A stretch of 64,000 nt of DNA. It comes from Pandoraea thiooxydans. GTDB taxonomy: Bacteria > Pseudomonadota > Gammaproteobacteria > Burkholderiales > Burkholderiaceae. A program made the translations under genes and the position numbers. Shown piece after piece: positions 44,607-54,910 of the stretch (the stretch's first letter is position 1; the number at the start of each line of letters is the position of its first letter). The stretch covers positions 1,426,001 through 1,490,000 of the forward strand of contig NZ_CP014839.1 of NCBI RefSeq assembly GCF_001931675.1. The letters are read 5' to 3'. Below the pieces are notes generated by a model. It made no database searches and was not told the origin of the DNA. It worked only from the letters and a program-made list of their open reading frames with translations.

Positions 44607-47600
44607 TCAGTCGGTGCCGCCGACGGCCGGTTCGCCATGGCCGGTGGCGTCTTCGCCGATCGCGCCCGCCTTGCGCGCTTCGTGGTGGTGATCGGCCGCC
44701 AGGAACATATACATGGCAGGCACCACGAACAGCGTGAACAGCGTACCGATCGACAAGCCGGTGAAGATCACCAGCCCCATGGCGTGACGGCCGGCCGCGC
44801 CGGCACCGGAGGCGAACACCAGCGGTGCGACACCCAGCACCATCGCGGCGGTGGTCATCAGGATCGGGCGCAGCCGCACCGCGGCCGCCTGTTCCAATGC
44901 CTCGCGCTTGCTGCGTCCAGCCCGCTGCAATTCATTGGCGAATTGCACGATCAGGATCCCGTGCTTACTGATCAGCCCCATCAGGGTCACCAGCCCGACC
45001 TGCGTATAAATATTGAGCGAGGCGAAGCCGATGTTGATGAACAGCAACGCACCGAACAGGGCCATCGGCACCGAGACCAGGATCACGATCGGATCGCGGA
45101 AGCTTTCGAACTGCGCGGCCAGCACCAGGAATACGATGATGGTTGCGAACAGCAGGGTGTAGACGAAGCCGCCCGATTCCTGCTCGAACTGGCGCGATGC
45201 CCCCGAGAAGTCGACCGAATAGCCGCTGGGCGCAACTTCCTTGGTGATCTTGGTCAGGTAGTTCAGCACTTCGGCCTGCGATGCGCCGGGTACCGAAACC
45301 CCCGAGATGGTGGCCGAGTTCAACTGCTGGAAGTGATTGATCGACTCCGGCACTACGCTGGTTTTCAGGCTGGCGACCGTCGAGGCAGGGATCACCGCAC
45401 CGTTGGGCGTGTGCAGATAGTAGTTCAGGATCTGCGACGGATTGAGCCGGTCGACCTGCAGCACCTGCGGAATCACTTTGTAGGAGCGCCCGGCGATCGA
45501 GAAGTAGTTGACGTATCCGCCACCGAGCGCGGCCGACAGCGTATTGCCCACGTCCGCATCGGTCAGGCCGAGCGAGGCCACCTTGTCCCGGTTGACTTCC
45601 AGCGTGCTCTGCGGCTTGTCGATCTTGAGGTCGCTGTCGACGAAGAAGAACATGCCCGAGGCGCGCGCCTTGGCGAGTACCTGCTGCGAAACGTCGTTCA
45701 GGTTCTGGAACGGCTCGGTGGTGGTGATGACGAATTGCACCGGCAGTCCTTGCGAGCCAGGCAGCGGCGGGAACTGGAATGCCGCGACCTGGGCGCCAGC
45801 GATATGGCTCCACTTCTCCTGCAGTTCCTGCTGCAATTGCATCGCGCTCTTTTTGCGCTGATCCCACGGCTTGAGCAATACGCCGCCGATGCCCTGGTTG
45901 ATGGTCGGCACGCCGGTCAACTGGAACATCTGCGCGTATTCCGGAATACTTTTGGCCGCGTCGAAGACCTGATCGGCGTAGGTATCCATTTGCTGGATCG
46001 TCGCGTTGGGCGGCCCTTGCATATGTGCGAGCACGATGCCCTGGTCTTCCTGCGGTGCCAGTTCGGACTTCGAGGTCATGAACAGATACACGGTGCCGGC
46101 CAGCAGCAGCGCGCCCATCACCACCAGTACGACCCAGGTATCGAGCAGGCTGCGCAGCATGCGCTGATAGCCATGGTGCACCCGATCGAACTGGCGATCG
46201 ATGAATTGCACGAAGCGCCCGGACTCCTGTTGCGCGCTGAAGAAACGCGAGCACATCATCGGCGAGAGCGTCAGGGCGATTACGCCTGACATCGCGACGG
46301 CGCCGGCCAGCGTAAATGCGAACTCGGTAAACAGCGCGCCCGTCAGGCCGCCCTGGAAGCCGATCGGCACGTACACCGCCACCAGCACGACGGTCATCGC
46401 CAGAATCGGGCCGCCCAGTTCGCGTGCGGCCAGCAGTGCCGCCTCGAGCGGCTTCTTGCCTTCCTCCTTCATATGCCGGTCGACGTTTTCGACCACGATA
46501 ATGGCGTCGTCGACCACCAGCCCGATCGCCAGCACCAATGCCAGCAGCGTGAGCAGGTTGACCGAATAGCCGAGTACCAGCATGACGAAAAAGGTGCCGA
46601 TCAGCGACAGCGGCATCGCCACCACCGGGATGATCACCGCCCGCAGGCTACCCAGGAACAGGAAGATGACCACCGTGACGATCAGCAATGCCTCGATCAG
46701 CGTCTTGACCACTTCCTTGATGGAGGTGTTCACGAAGTCGGTGGCGTCATACACGATCTTGCCGGTCAGCCCGGTCGGCAATTGTGCCTGAAGCGCCGGG
46801 AATGCATCGCGCACACGCTTGGCGACGTCCAGCACGTTGGCGTCCGGCGCCGTTTTGATCCCGATGAAGACCGAGCGCTTGCCGCTGAAGGCGACACTGA
46901 AGTCGTAGTTGTCGGCGCCCAGTGTGACGTTGGCAACATCCTGCAGGCGCACCAGCGCGCCATTTTTCGACTTGACCACCAGGTGCTTGAACTCGTCGAC
47001 CGAATGCAGGTCGGTGTCGGCCGTCATCTCGACGCTGACCATCTGCCCCTTGGTGGTGCCCAGGGCCGCCAGATAGTTGTTGTTGGCCAGTGCGGTGTAG
47101 ACATCGGCCGCGGTCACGCCGTGGGCGGCCATGCGCTGCGGGTCCAGCCAGGCGCGCAGGGCGAATTGCCGCCCGCCAAGGATTTCCGCGGTTTGCACGC
47201 CCTGGATCGAATCCAGCTTGGGTTTGACCACGCGCAACAGGTAATCCGTCACGTTGTTGCCGGGCAGCACGTCACTGTAGAAGCCCATGTACATCGTGTC
47301 GGTGGTCTGCCCGGTCTGGACCGTGATGACCGGCTGCTGGGCCTGCGCCGGCAACTGATTGCGCACGGCGTTGACCTGCGTGGTGATCTCGGTCAGCGCG
47401 CGGTTGGCGTCGTAGTTCAGGCGCAGCGTGGCGGTGATCGTCGAAGTGCCGCTGGTGCTGCTCGACGACAGATAGTCGATACCTTGGGCCTGCGCGATCG
47501 AGGCTTCCAGCGGCTGCGTGATAAAGCCTGCCACCGTGTTGGCGTCCGCGCCGTAATAAGTGGTGGTGATGGTCACCACCGCGTTTTCGGTGCGCGGATA

Positions 47601-47708
47601 TTCGCTGACGGTCAGGCTGGAGAGCGACCGGATCCCCAGCACGAGGATCAGCAGGCTGACCACCGCCGCCAGGACCGGCCGCTTGATGAAGATGTCCGTG
47701 AAATTCAT
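44607..47708 (-). CDS. RND efflux permease, HAE1 type
   Basis: A full-length 1033-residue RND pump. It begins [20 protein letters not shown], has the paired Asp in [14 protein letters not shown] (helix 4) and the conserved [23 protein letters not shown] region. The overall pattern is of hydrophobe/amphiphile exporters of the MdtB/MexF type. It is the last gene of a three-gene operon after the adaptor gene (10-bp gap). Its native terminator was split by the IS. Substrates are not predictable; no adjacent regulator is seen. Confidence 0.95.
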   Translation of the reverse strand: MNFTDIFIKRPVLAAVVSLLILVLGIRSLSSLTVSEYPRTENAVVTITTTYYGADANTVAGFITQPLEASIAQAQGIDYLSSSSTSGTSTITATLRLNYDANRALTEITTQVNAVRNQLPAQAQQPVITVQTGQTTDTMYMGFYSDVLPGNNVTDYLLRVVKPKLDSIQGVQTAEILGGRQFALRAWLDPQRMAAHGVTAADVYTALANNNYLAALGTTKGQMVSVEMTADTDLHSVDEFKHLVVKSKNGALVRLQDVANVTLGADNYDFSVAFSGKRSVFIGIKTAPDANVLDVAKRVRDAFPALQAQLPTGLTGKIVYDATDFVNTSIKEVVKTLIEALLIVTVVIFLFLGSLRAVIIPVVAMPLSLIGTFFVMLVLGYSVNLLTLLALVLAIGLVVDDAIIVVENVDRHMKEEGKKPLEAALLAARELGGPILAMTVVLVAVYVPIGFQGGLTGALFTEFAFTLAGAVAMSGVIALTLSPMMCSRFFSAQQESGRFVQFIDRQFDRVHHGYQRMLRSLLDTWVVLVVMGALLLAGTVYLFMTSKSELAPQEDQGIVLAHMQGPPNATIQQMDTYADQVFDAAKSIPEYAQMFQLTGVPTINQGIGGVLLKPWDQRKKSAMQLQQELQEKWSHIAGAQVAAFQFPPLPGSQGLPVQFVITTTEPFQNLNDVSQQVLAKARASGMFFFVDSDLKIDKPQSTLEVNRDKVASLGLTDADVGNTLSAALGGGYVNYFSIAGRSYKVIPQVLQVDRLNPSQILNYYLHTPNGAVIPASTVASLKTSVVPESINHFQQLNSATISGVSVPGASQAEVLNYLTKITKEVAPSGYSVDFSGASRQFEQESGGFVYTLLFATIIVFLVLAAQFESFRDPIVILVSVPMALFGALLFINIGFASLNIYTQVGLVTLMGLISKHGILIVQFANELQRAGRSKREALEQAAAVRLRPILMTTAAMVLGVAPLVFASGAGAAGRHAMGLVIFTGLSIGTLFTLFVVPAMYMFLAADHHHEARKAGAIGEDATGHGEPAVGGTD

Positions 47709-47718
47709 CGCGGGTTTC

Positions 47719-48852
47719 TCACTGTTCCTGCGGCGTTGGGTTCGGCGAATTCGCCGGCAGCACCGAGTTATTGATGATCAGCGGCGTGCCGTTCTTGAGC
47801 TTGAGCTGACCGCTGGTGATCACTTCCTCGCCGTCGGTCACGCCTTTCTCGATGGCCACCTGATCACCGCGTGTGGCGCCCGTCGTGACGAACACCTGCT
47901 GCGCGACCGGCATGGTTTTGCCTTGTGCGTTCGGCTTGGTACCCGGCTTGGCGATGAATACCGTCGCGCCATACGGGTTGTAGGTGATGGCCGTTTGCGG
48001 CAGTGTCAGGAAGCGCTGCGGCGTACCGACGTCGACCTTGACGGTGGCGTACATGCCCGGCAGCAGCTTGCCCGCGCGATTGTCGATCTCGGCCTCGACC
48101 TGAACGTTGCGCGTGGCCGTGTCGACCAGCGGGTTGATCGAGGTGATCTTGCCGGTAAACGTTTTGCCCGCGTAAGTGTTGTTTTGCAGTACCACGGTCT
48201 GGCCGATCGCCAACTTGCTGAAGTCCTGCTGCGGCAGCGTGAAGTCCGCGTACAGCGTGTCAGTGTCTTGCAGCGTGACGATCATGTCGCCCGGGTTCAG
48301 ATACTGGCCAGGGTTGACGGTCGTAATGCCAAGCCGGCCGGAGAAGGGCGCGCGAATCGTCTTTTTCTCGACGATCGCCGCTTGCTGGGCGGCCTGTGCG
48401 CGGGTGCTGCGCAGGTTTGCTTCGTCGGCGTCGAGCGTGGCCTTGGCGATGACCTTCAGTTCATATTGCTTCTTGTCCCGGTTGTAGACCGTTTGCGCCA
48501 GATCGGCTTGCGCCTGCAGCGCATGCAACTGCGCGATGTCGGAATCGGCATTGAGTTGCACCAGCACCTGGCCGGCCTTGACGTGGCTGCCCGACTTGAT
48601 GTGCACTTCGCGCACCAGTCCGGCGATCTCGGTGGTCACATTGACACCGCGCACCGCGCGCAGGCCGCCGACGGCCGACAGTTGCGGCTGCCATGTCTGG
48701 TAACTCGCCTTCATGGACGAAACCGTGACCGGCGGCGCCGAGTTGGCCGCCATGAACTTCTTGATCATGGCCGCTTTGAAAAGATTGAAGCCGACCAGCG
48801 CCCCGAGCAACACCAGGACGCAGATCAGCATGATTGCCATGCGCTTCTTCAT
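47719..48852 (-). CDS. RND periplasmic adaptor (HlyD/MFP family)
   Basis: A 377-residue adaptor linking the inner-membrane pump to the outer-membrane channel. It has an N-terminal membrane anchor (MLICVLVLLGALVGFNLF), a lipoyl half-domain (VREVHIKSGSHVKAGQVLVQLN), a hairpin (about 105-160), and the second half (TIRAPFSGRLGITTVNPGQYLNPGD). There is no lipobox. It overlaps the outer-membrane gene by four bases. Confidence 0.93.
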   Translation of the reverse strand: MKKRMAIMLICVLVLLGALVGFNLFKAAMIKKFMAANSAPPVTVSSMKASYQTWQPQLSAVGGLRAVRGVNVTTEIAGLVREVHIKSGSHVKAGQVLVQLNADSDIAQLHALQAQADLAQTVYNRDKKQYELKVIAKATLDADEANLRSTRAQAAQQAAIVEKKTIRAPFSGRLGITTVNPGQYLNPGDMIVTLQDTDTLYADFTLPQQDFSKLAIGQTVVLQNNTYAGKTFTGKITSINPLVDTATRNVQVEAEIDNRAGKLLPGMYATVKVDVGTPQRFLTLPQTAITYNPYGATVFIAKPGTKPNAQGKTMPVAQQVFVTTGATRGDQVAIEKGVTDGEEVITSGQLKLKNGTPLIINNSVLPANSPNPTPQEQ

Positions 48853-50417
48853 CGATTCTTCTCCATGGACGCTTTGGCCGCGTCTGCTTGCTGCGTTTGT
48901 TTCGATTGGTCATGCCACCAGCCGCCACCGACCGCCTGGAACAGGGCTGCCGTATCGGCGTAGCGCGCGGCCTGGGCCTGCACCAGATTGACGACGGTTT
49001 GTTGGTACTGGCGCTGCGAGTCGAGCAGCGACAGGTAGCTCACCGCGCCAAGCCGGTACTGCTGCTGGCTCAGATCGAGCGAGGCACGCGCGGCACGTTC
49101 CGCATCGGCCTGCGCGTTCAGTGCGTGCGCATCGTTATCCAGCGCACGCAACGTGTCGGCCACATTCTGGAATGCCTGCAGAACGGTCTGCCGGTATTGC
49201 GCGGCAGCCTGGTCGTAGGCGGCTTCGGCTGCGCGCTTTTGCGACAGCAACTGGCCGCCATGGAACAGCGGCTGTAGCAGCCCCGCGCCGAGACTCCAGA
49301 TCGCGTTGCCGGCGCGGAACGCCCCGGCCGGGGTCAGCGCGTCCGTGCCATAACTGCCGGTGATATTCAATTGCGGATACATCTCGGCGGTTGCCACGCC
49401 CACCTTGGCGCTGGCCGCATGCAGCGTTGCATCGGCCGCGAGGATGTCCGGGCGCTGCCGCACCAGTGCCGAGGGCAGGCTCACCGGCAGGTCCTTGGGC
49501 AGGGAAAAGTCGGACAACCGAAACTCGGGCAAAGCTCCGTCCGAGGGCGGTCGGCCCGCCAGCACGGCGATCTGATGGCGGGTGACGTCGAGTGCCTGCC
49601 GCAGCGGAGGCAGCGCGGCGAGCGTTTGCGCCAATGTGGTGCGTTGCGCCAGCACGGCCGCCTGGTTCACGCCGCCCAGCTCGAATTGCTGGTTGAGCAG
49701 ATCGAGCTGGTGACGCTGATCGGCTGCGATACGCTCGGTGGCTTCGATCTGGGCACGCAGCGAGGCTTCCTTGATGCTGGCAGTGACGAGATTGGCGGTG
49801 AGCGCCAAATAGGCGGCTTGCCATTGGTAGCGCTGGTAGTCGACCTGTGCGCCCAGGGCCTCGAGCTGGCGGCGCGCGCCGCCGAACAGGTCGAGCGAAT
49901 ACGATACGCTGACCGAAGCGTTGTACAAATTGAAAATCGAATTCCTGCCGGGTTGGCCGATCGTCAGTCCCGAGGTTTTCTGCCGCGAGGCGCCTAGCTT
50001 GGCGTCGAACGCGGGAAAGAGCGCGCTGCCGACTTCGGCATTGAGATTTTCCTGCGACTGCCGCAAGGCGGCCTGCGCTGCGGCCAGCGTCGGGCTGTTA
50101 TCCAGGGCCTGACGAATCAGCGCGTCGAGCGGGGCGCAATGAAACAGCGTCCACCATTGCCCCGGGATATCTTGCGCTGCAACGAAGTGCTGCGCCTGAC
50201 CGGCGTTGCCCGCCAGCCCCTGAGTCGCTACCGTTTGCGCCGGCAACGGGGTCGCCGTGTATTGCTTGCCCGGCGGCGCTGCCGGCGTGTGGTAATCCGG
50301 CCCGACCGCGCACGCTGCGAGCGACGCGCCCAGGGCGATGACCGTCATCGCTCTTATTGTCTTCTTCGCGCCAAGCCGGCGCCGCCGACTGTTGGCACGT
50401 TCCAGTCCATCACCCAT
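48849..50417 (-). CDS. RND outer-membrane factor, NodT family lipoprotein
   Basis: A 522-residue TolC-like channel. A lipobox LAAC places the acylated Cys at residue 36, and ACAVGPDYHTP is the usual NodT start of the mature protein. Two repeats of long helices and beta-strands are seen (LDLFGGARRQLEALGAQV and LLQPLFHGGQLLSQKRAAE). The ATG at 50417 follows AGGAG by seven bases; the longer frame is rejected. It is the first gene of the efflux operon. Confidence 0.93.
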   Translation of the reverse strand: MGDGLERANSRRRRLGAKKTIRAMTVIALGASLAACAVGPDYHTPAAPPGKQYTATPLPAQTVATQGLAGNAGQAQHFVAAQDIPGQWWTLFHCAPLDALIRQALDNSPTLAAAQAALRQSQENLNAEVGSALFPAFDAKLGASRQKTSGLTIGQPGRNSIFNLYNASVSVSYSLDLFGGARRQLEALGAQVDYQRYQWQAAYLALTANLVTASIKEASLRAQIEATERIAADQRHQLDLLNQQFELGGVNQAAVLAQRTTLAQTLAALPPLRQALDVTRHQIAVLAGRPPSDGALPEFRLSDFSLPKDLPVSLPSALVRQRPDILAADATLHAASAKVGVATAEMYPQLNITGSYGTDALTPAGAFRAGNAIWSLGAGLLQPLFHGGQLLSQKRAAEAAYDQAAAQYRQTVLQAFQNVADTLRALDNDAHALNAQADAERAARASLDLSQQQYRLGAVSYLSLLDSQRQYQQTVVNLVQAQAARYADTAALFQAVGGGWWHDQSKQTQQADAAKASMEKNR

Positions 50418-50934
50418 CCGCTTGCTCCTGATCACAACCGGTTCCTTGTATGAACGCAATCGTCATGCCCTCGTCGCATGACAAGCGCCGCACATTGCAT
50501 CCGACCGGCTTATGACTTTATCGCATGGAATGTGGACACTACTGTGTTTTTCAACAGCACTTGCGAGTGCGAAGCCTATCGTAAATTCGGGATGATGAAT
50601 AGAGGCTTACGAAAAATCTTAAAGCGATCGCGCGCCTGTTTCACACAGCGGTTCATTAGTAGGCCGATATAGCACTTGACTAAATGCGGGATTTCGTCGC
50701 GCGCGAGCATGAAAAGCGCCGGCAAAATTGCGCTTTGGACTGCTGGCAGATCGCGCCGGCGCTTGATCTGGTGCCTTTGGGGCGCGGTTGACCGAAAGCG
50801 GCGGGCGGCGCCGACACTTGTCGCTGCGGTTTATGTAGAGGGAAACTTCAAGTACGCCACGTCTGACGGGTTACGTATTCTCGTAATACAAATTTCCGTA
50901 GCTGACGCCGGCACAGGCGAACCCCGCCGGAACC
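50418..50934. other. Gene-free region upstream of the efflux operon
   Basis: A 517-bp stretch between the diguanylate cyclase stop and the NodT start. It must hold the efflux operon promoter. Short open frames in it look non-coding (biased, no ribosome site). I see no clear regulator box. Confidence 0.5.
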
Positions 50935-52614
<1,680 letters not shown>

Positions 52615-52737
52615 GGGCGATATCTTAGCCGAATAACCATGCATGCAGCAGGGCAATCGAGGCCCGATGCCCAGCGTGTTGTCGCGGTGTGACAGTCCAT
52701 TGAAATAATGCTCATAAAGGCGCCGACGGGAGAAGCG

Positions 52738-53445
52738 TCAGACCAGCATCATGTCGGCGTGTACTACCACGCCCCGCAGCCGGTCGGCGGGGGTCAGCGG
52801 CACGTAGCGCTCCGGCCACGCCGGGTTCAAAGCCTCGAGATAGCGGTTGCCGCCGTCGCCCTCGGCCAGACGGCGAAACAGGGCGTCGCGCTGGCCGGGG
52901 CGCTGGACGATCACAAAGTGGCCGGTCGAGGCGCTTAAGTCTGGATTGACATACAGAATGATCCCTTCCGGGAACGAGGGCCAGACGCCGGGCTCGGCAA
53001 TCATCGAGGCGCCTTTGACACGCAGGCAAAATCCGTGCGGACCCAGATCCACCGGGAAGTGAGCCCGGGCGCGCTGCGGGGTGGCGACCTCTTCGCCGTT
53101 GCCGGTTTGCTCCCATGCCAGCAGCGGATAGGATCCGCCGGCCGGTGCGGCAGTCGAGAGCGGTACAGAGTTGCCGTAATTATCCAACCCTGAACTCTGA
53201 AAATCGTATTCGCGCAATGCGGACACGCTGACACCGAAGTAATCGGCCAGGGGCTGCAGCGTGGAAGTGCGGGGGTCTTTGCTTTGCCCCGAGAGAATTC
53301 GGAACAGGGTGGCCTGCGTCACTGGCCGGACATCCCGCCAGATAGTGCTGGCGGCGATCGCCTCGGCCAGCGCATGAGGATTGGTGGCGTGGCGCTTGAT
53401 AAACCAAGCCAGATTGCGGGCAATCAGCGATTCACCTTGTTTCAT
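52738..53445 (-). CDS. S24/CI-like phage-type repressor
   Basis: A 235-residue regulator. The N-terminal part (TQATLFRILSGQSKDPRTST, then LADYFGVSVSAL) is a helix-turn-helix, and the C-terminal part is an S24 domain like lambda CI (VKGASMIAEPGVWPSFPEG). The Ser of the self-cleavage dyad is present (GASM), but the Lys position is Arg (ALFRRLAE), so self-cleavage is doubtful. It is divergent from a small gene and a Q-like gene. No other phage genes are near. Confidence 0.83.
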   Translation of the reverse strand: MKQGESLIARNLAWFIKRHATNPHALAEAIAASTIWRDVRPVTQATLFRILSGQSKDPRTSTLQPLADYFGVSVSALREYDFQSSGLDNYGNSVPLSTAAPAGGSYPLLAWEQTGNGEEVATPQRARAHFPVDLGPHGFCLRVKGASMIAEPGVWPSFPEGIILYVNPDLSASTGHFVIVQRPGQRDALFRRLAEGDGGNRYLEALNPAWPERYVPLTPADRLRGVVVHADMMLV

Positions 53446-53602
53446 ATCGAGGTCCGGAAGCAGCTCGCGATCAGGGGGACAACACCGTGCCGGTGCCGCA
53501 GCATGCTCAGGCCGAACGTTTCCGATTTACGGCCCTGATTTCGCGGAATTTTGCAACGCTCTTGAAGTGGCCGTCGCAGAAAATCGCTGTGTGATTCTAT
53601 AC

Positions 53603-53616
53603 GAAACCGGTGTTTC
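53603..53616. promoter_or_regulatory. Candidate operator 1, GAAAC-CGGT-GTTTC
   Basis: Perfect five-base arms around four bases, in the divergent region of the S24 repressor. The size suits a CI-like dimer; binding is inferred. Confidence 0.45.
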
Positions 53617-53621
53617 AAATT

Positions 53622-53635
53622 ATACGAATCTGTAT
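53622..53635. promoter_or_regulatory. Candidate operator 2, ATAC-GAATCT-GTAT
   Basis: Perfect four-base arms around six bases, close to operator 1; paired sites are typical of phage repressors. Confidence 0.4.
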
Positions 53636-53754
53636 AGAATGATTTTCATTACCCGACCCTGCGCCTTGTGCCCGGGCAGTCGGGAATTTTCAAAACCCGT
53701 GCGCCGGACGCTGGCTTGGCCGGTCGGACGCACACCGCATCCAGGGAGTCCACG

Positions 53755-54006
53755 ATGCTGAGAAACACGCTATCACCACGATGCCTGCCTTATGCCCTCA
53801 AACGAATTGCCGATCGATTGACTCGGGCGCGCGAGCCATTCGGGCTATTTGTACTCCGTAATGATATTTTGTTGATCAAGACGGCTACCACACGTTTCGA
53901 GTCCGAGCTAAAACGTGCGAGTGTCCAGCAGCACCTGGTGGGCGTGTACGACCAACGCGCCAGACTCGAGGATGTCACGGCAGACTTGCGCGAGCACGTG
54001 CGATGA
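53755..54006 (+). CDS. Unrecognised 83-residue protein of the phage-like switch
   Basis: It starts with GGGAG before the ATG. The sequence is basic and mixed (LPYALKRIADRLTRAREPFGLFVLRNDILLI), with no helix-turn-helix that I can see. It occupies the place of a cro-like first gene opposite the repressor, 43 bp before the Q-like gene, suggesting a shared transcript. Function unknown. Confidence 0.55.
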   Translation: MLRNTLSPRCLPYALKRIADRLTRAREPFGLFVLRNDILLIKTATTRFESELKRASVQQHLVGVYDQRARLEDVTADLREHVR

Positions 54007-54049
54007 GCGACGCCACGACATCATCTTCATTCGTCTTCGGGAGCGTTCT

Positions 54050-54487
54050 ATGCACCGCCAGCGCTTTGTGAGCGAGCCCGGCGCCCGGGCCAAGACCGAT
54101 CCGCACGCCCGGGTAAAGCGCCGGCTGGAGAGCTGGGGGCGCTGGATCGAGTTGAGTCAGCAGGGCGGCCATCTACCCAGCAGCCTGACGCTCGACCCGA
54201 ACCGCATACGCCACGCGCTGCCGCGCTTCGTGCCGGTGTCCGAGGTCGAATGCGCCGAAACCGACGCGGCCATCGCCAAGCTGCCCCAGCAAGTGCGCGC
54301 CGTGGCGGTGGCCGAATACGTGGCTTATGTCGGCACAGCGGTCGCAGCGCGCAAGATCGGCGTAAGCGAGCGGCATTACCGCAGGTTGCGGGAAATGCTG
54401 CATAACGGCGTGGCCTACTGTCTGAGACACCCGGGCGTGCCGGTGCCGCCGGCACAGGTGTTGCTCAAGCCGGTTGCGCCTGACTGA
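54050..54487 (+). CDS. Putative phage antiterminator (Q)-like regulator
   Basis: A 145-residue basic protein. The C-terminal part has a helix-turn-helix-like stretch (GTAVAARKIGVSERHYRRLRE) and AVAVAEYVAYVG, similar in type to late-gene antiterminators of lambdoid prophages. GGGAG lies before the ATG at 54050. A hairpin follows the stop. The call rests on pattern, not on a confirmed family match. Confidence 0.55.
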   Translation: MHRQRFVSEPGARAKTDPHARVKRRLESWGRWIELSQQGGHLPSSLTLDPNRIRHALPRFVPVSEVECAETDAAIAKLPQQVRAVAVAEYVAYVGTAVAARKIGVSERHYRRLREMLHNGVAYCLRHPGVPVPPAQVLLKPVAPD

Positions 54488-54493
54488 GCAATC

Positions 54494-54522
54494 CGGTCCG
54501 GCCGGGTTGACCCGCCGGACCG
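54494..54522 (+). terminator. Hairpin after the Q-like gene
   Basis: CGGTCCGGC and GCCGGACCG form a perfect nine-pair stem, with GGG/CCC inside around TTGA. It is seven bases past the stop. No T-run follows, so it is a weak or Rho-aided terminator at best. Confidence 0.5.
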
Positions 54523-54659
54523 CCGCCGGACCGCCGCATGCGATTCGGACGAGGTATGCGGTACACTTGCTCAATCCCAAAAAATGGGAAACCAGGCGAG
54601 CCGGCGCCAGCCCTGTCCGGCGCCGCCTGCTGCCGTGGCCGGCTTGTTAGGAATGTTAA

Positions 54660-54685
54660 TTTATGAGACATTGGCGTTTCATAAA
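54660..54685. promoter_or_regulatory. Inverted repeat TTTATGAGAC / GTTTCATAAA
   Basis: Ten-base arms with one mismatch around ATTGGC, 226 bp upstream of the GGDEF-EAL start. The size suits an operator; the regulator is unknown. Confidence 0.4.
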
Positions 54686-54910
54686 AAGACAACAAAAAAT
54701 GGGGCCGCATAATGGATTCACACGGGGGCGAGCCGAGGCGGGCATCGTCGAGTATCAGAGAAAGTCAGCAATGTCTCAAGATCCGCATTAGCGCATCTCG
54801 CGTCGTGCTCGTGCGATCCGTTATCCGATATCGCGCGAGTTCTCTCGCGGCGCAGTACATCTCAGGGGTGGCGTGCTAAGGCTCCTTACGTCGCCGGCAT
54901 CGATACATTC

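Larger units (their letters stand above)
53446..53754. other. Divergent control region of the phage-like switch
   Basis: A 309-bp AT-richer stretch between the repressor and the 83-residue gene. It holds two palindromes (53603-53616 and 53622-53635), the direct repeat TATACGAA (53598-53605, 53621-53628) and outer arms ATTCTATAC/GTATAGAAT (53594-53602 and 53632-53640). No gene is seen. Confidence 0.6.
54488..54910. other. Gene-free region before the GGDEF-EAL gene
   Basis: A 423-bp stretch with a GC-rich hairpin at 54494-54522 and an inverted repeat at 54660-54685. Short open frames here look non-coding. The GGDEF-EAL promoter should lie in its second half. Confidence 0.5.

Noticed and set aside
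52738-54487. Complete prophage
   Set aside because: Only three genes fit; no integrase, attachment repeats, structural or lysis genes are seen on either side.
54465-54710. Minus-strand 81-residue frame after the Q-like gene
   Set aside because: It overlaps the Q-like gene end and a hairpin and shows no protein-like features.
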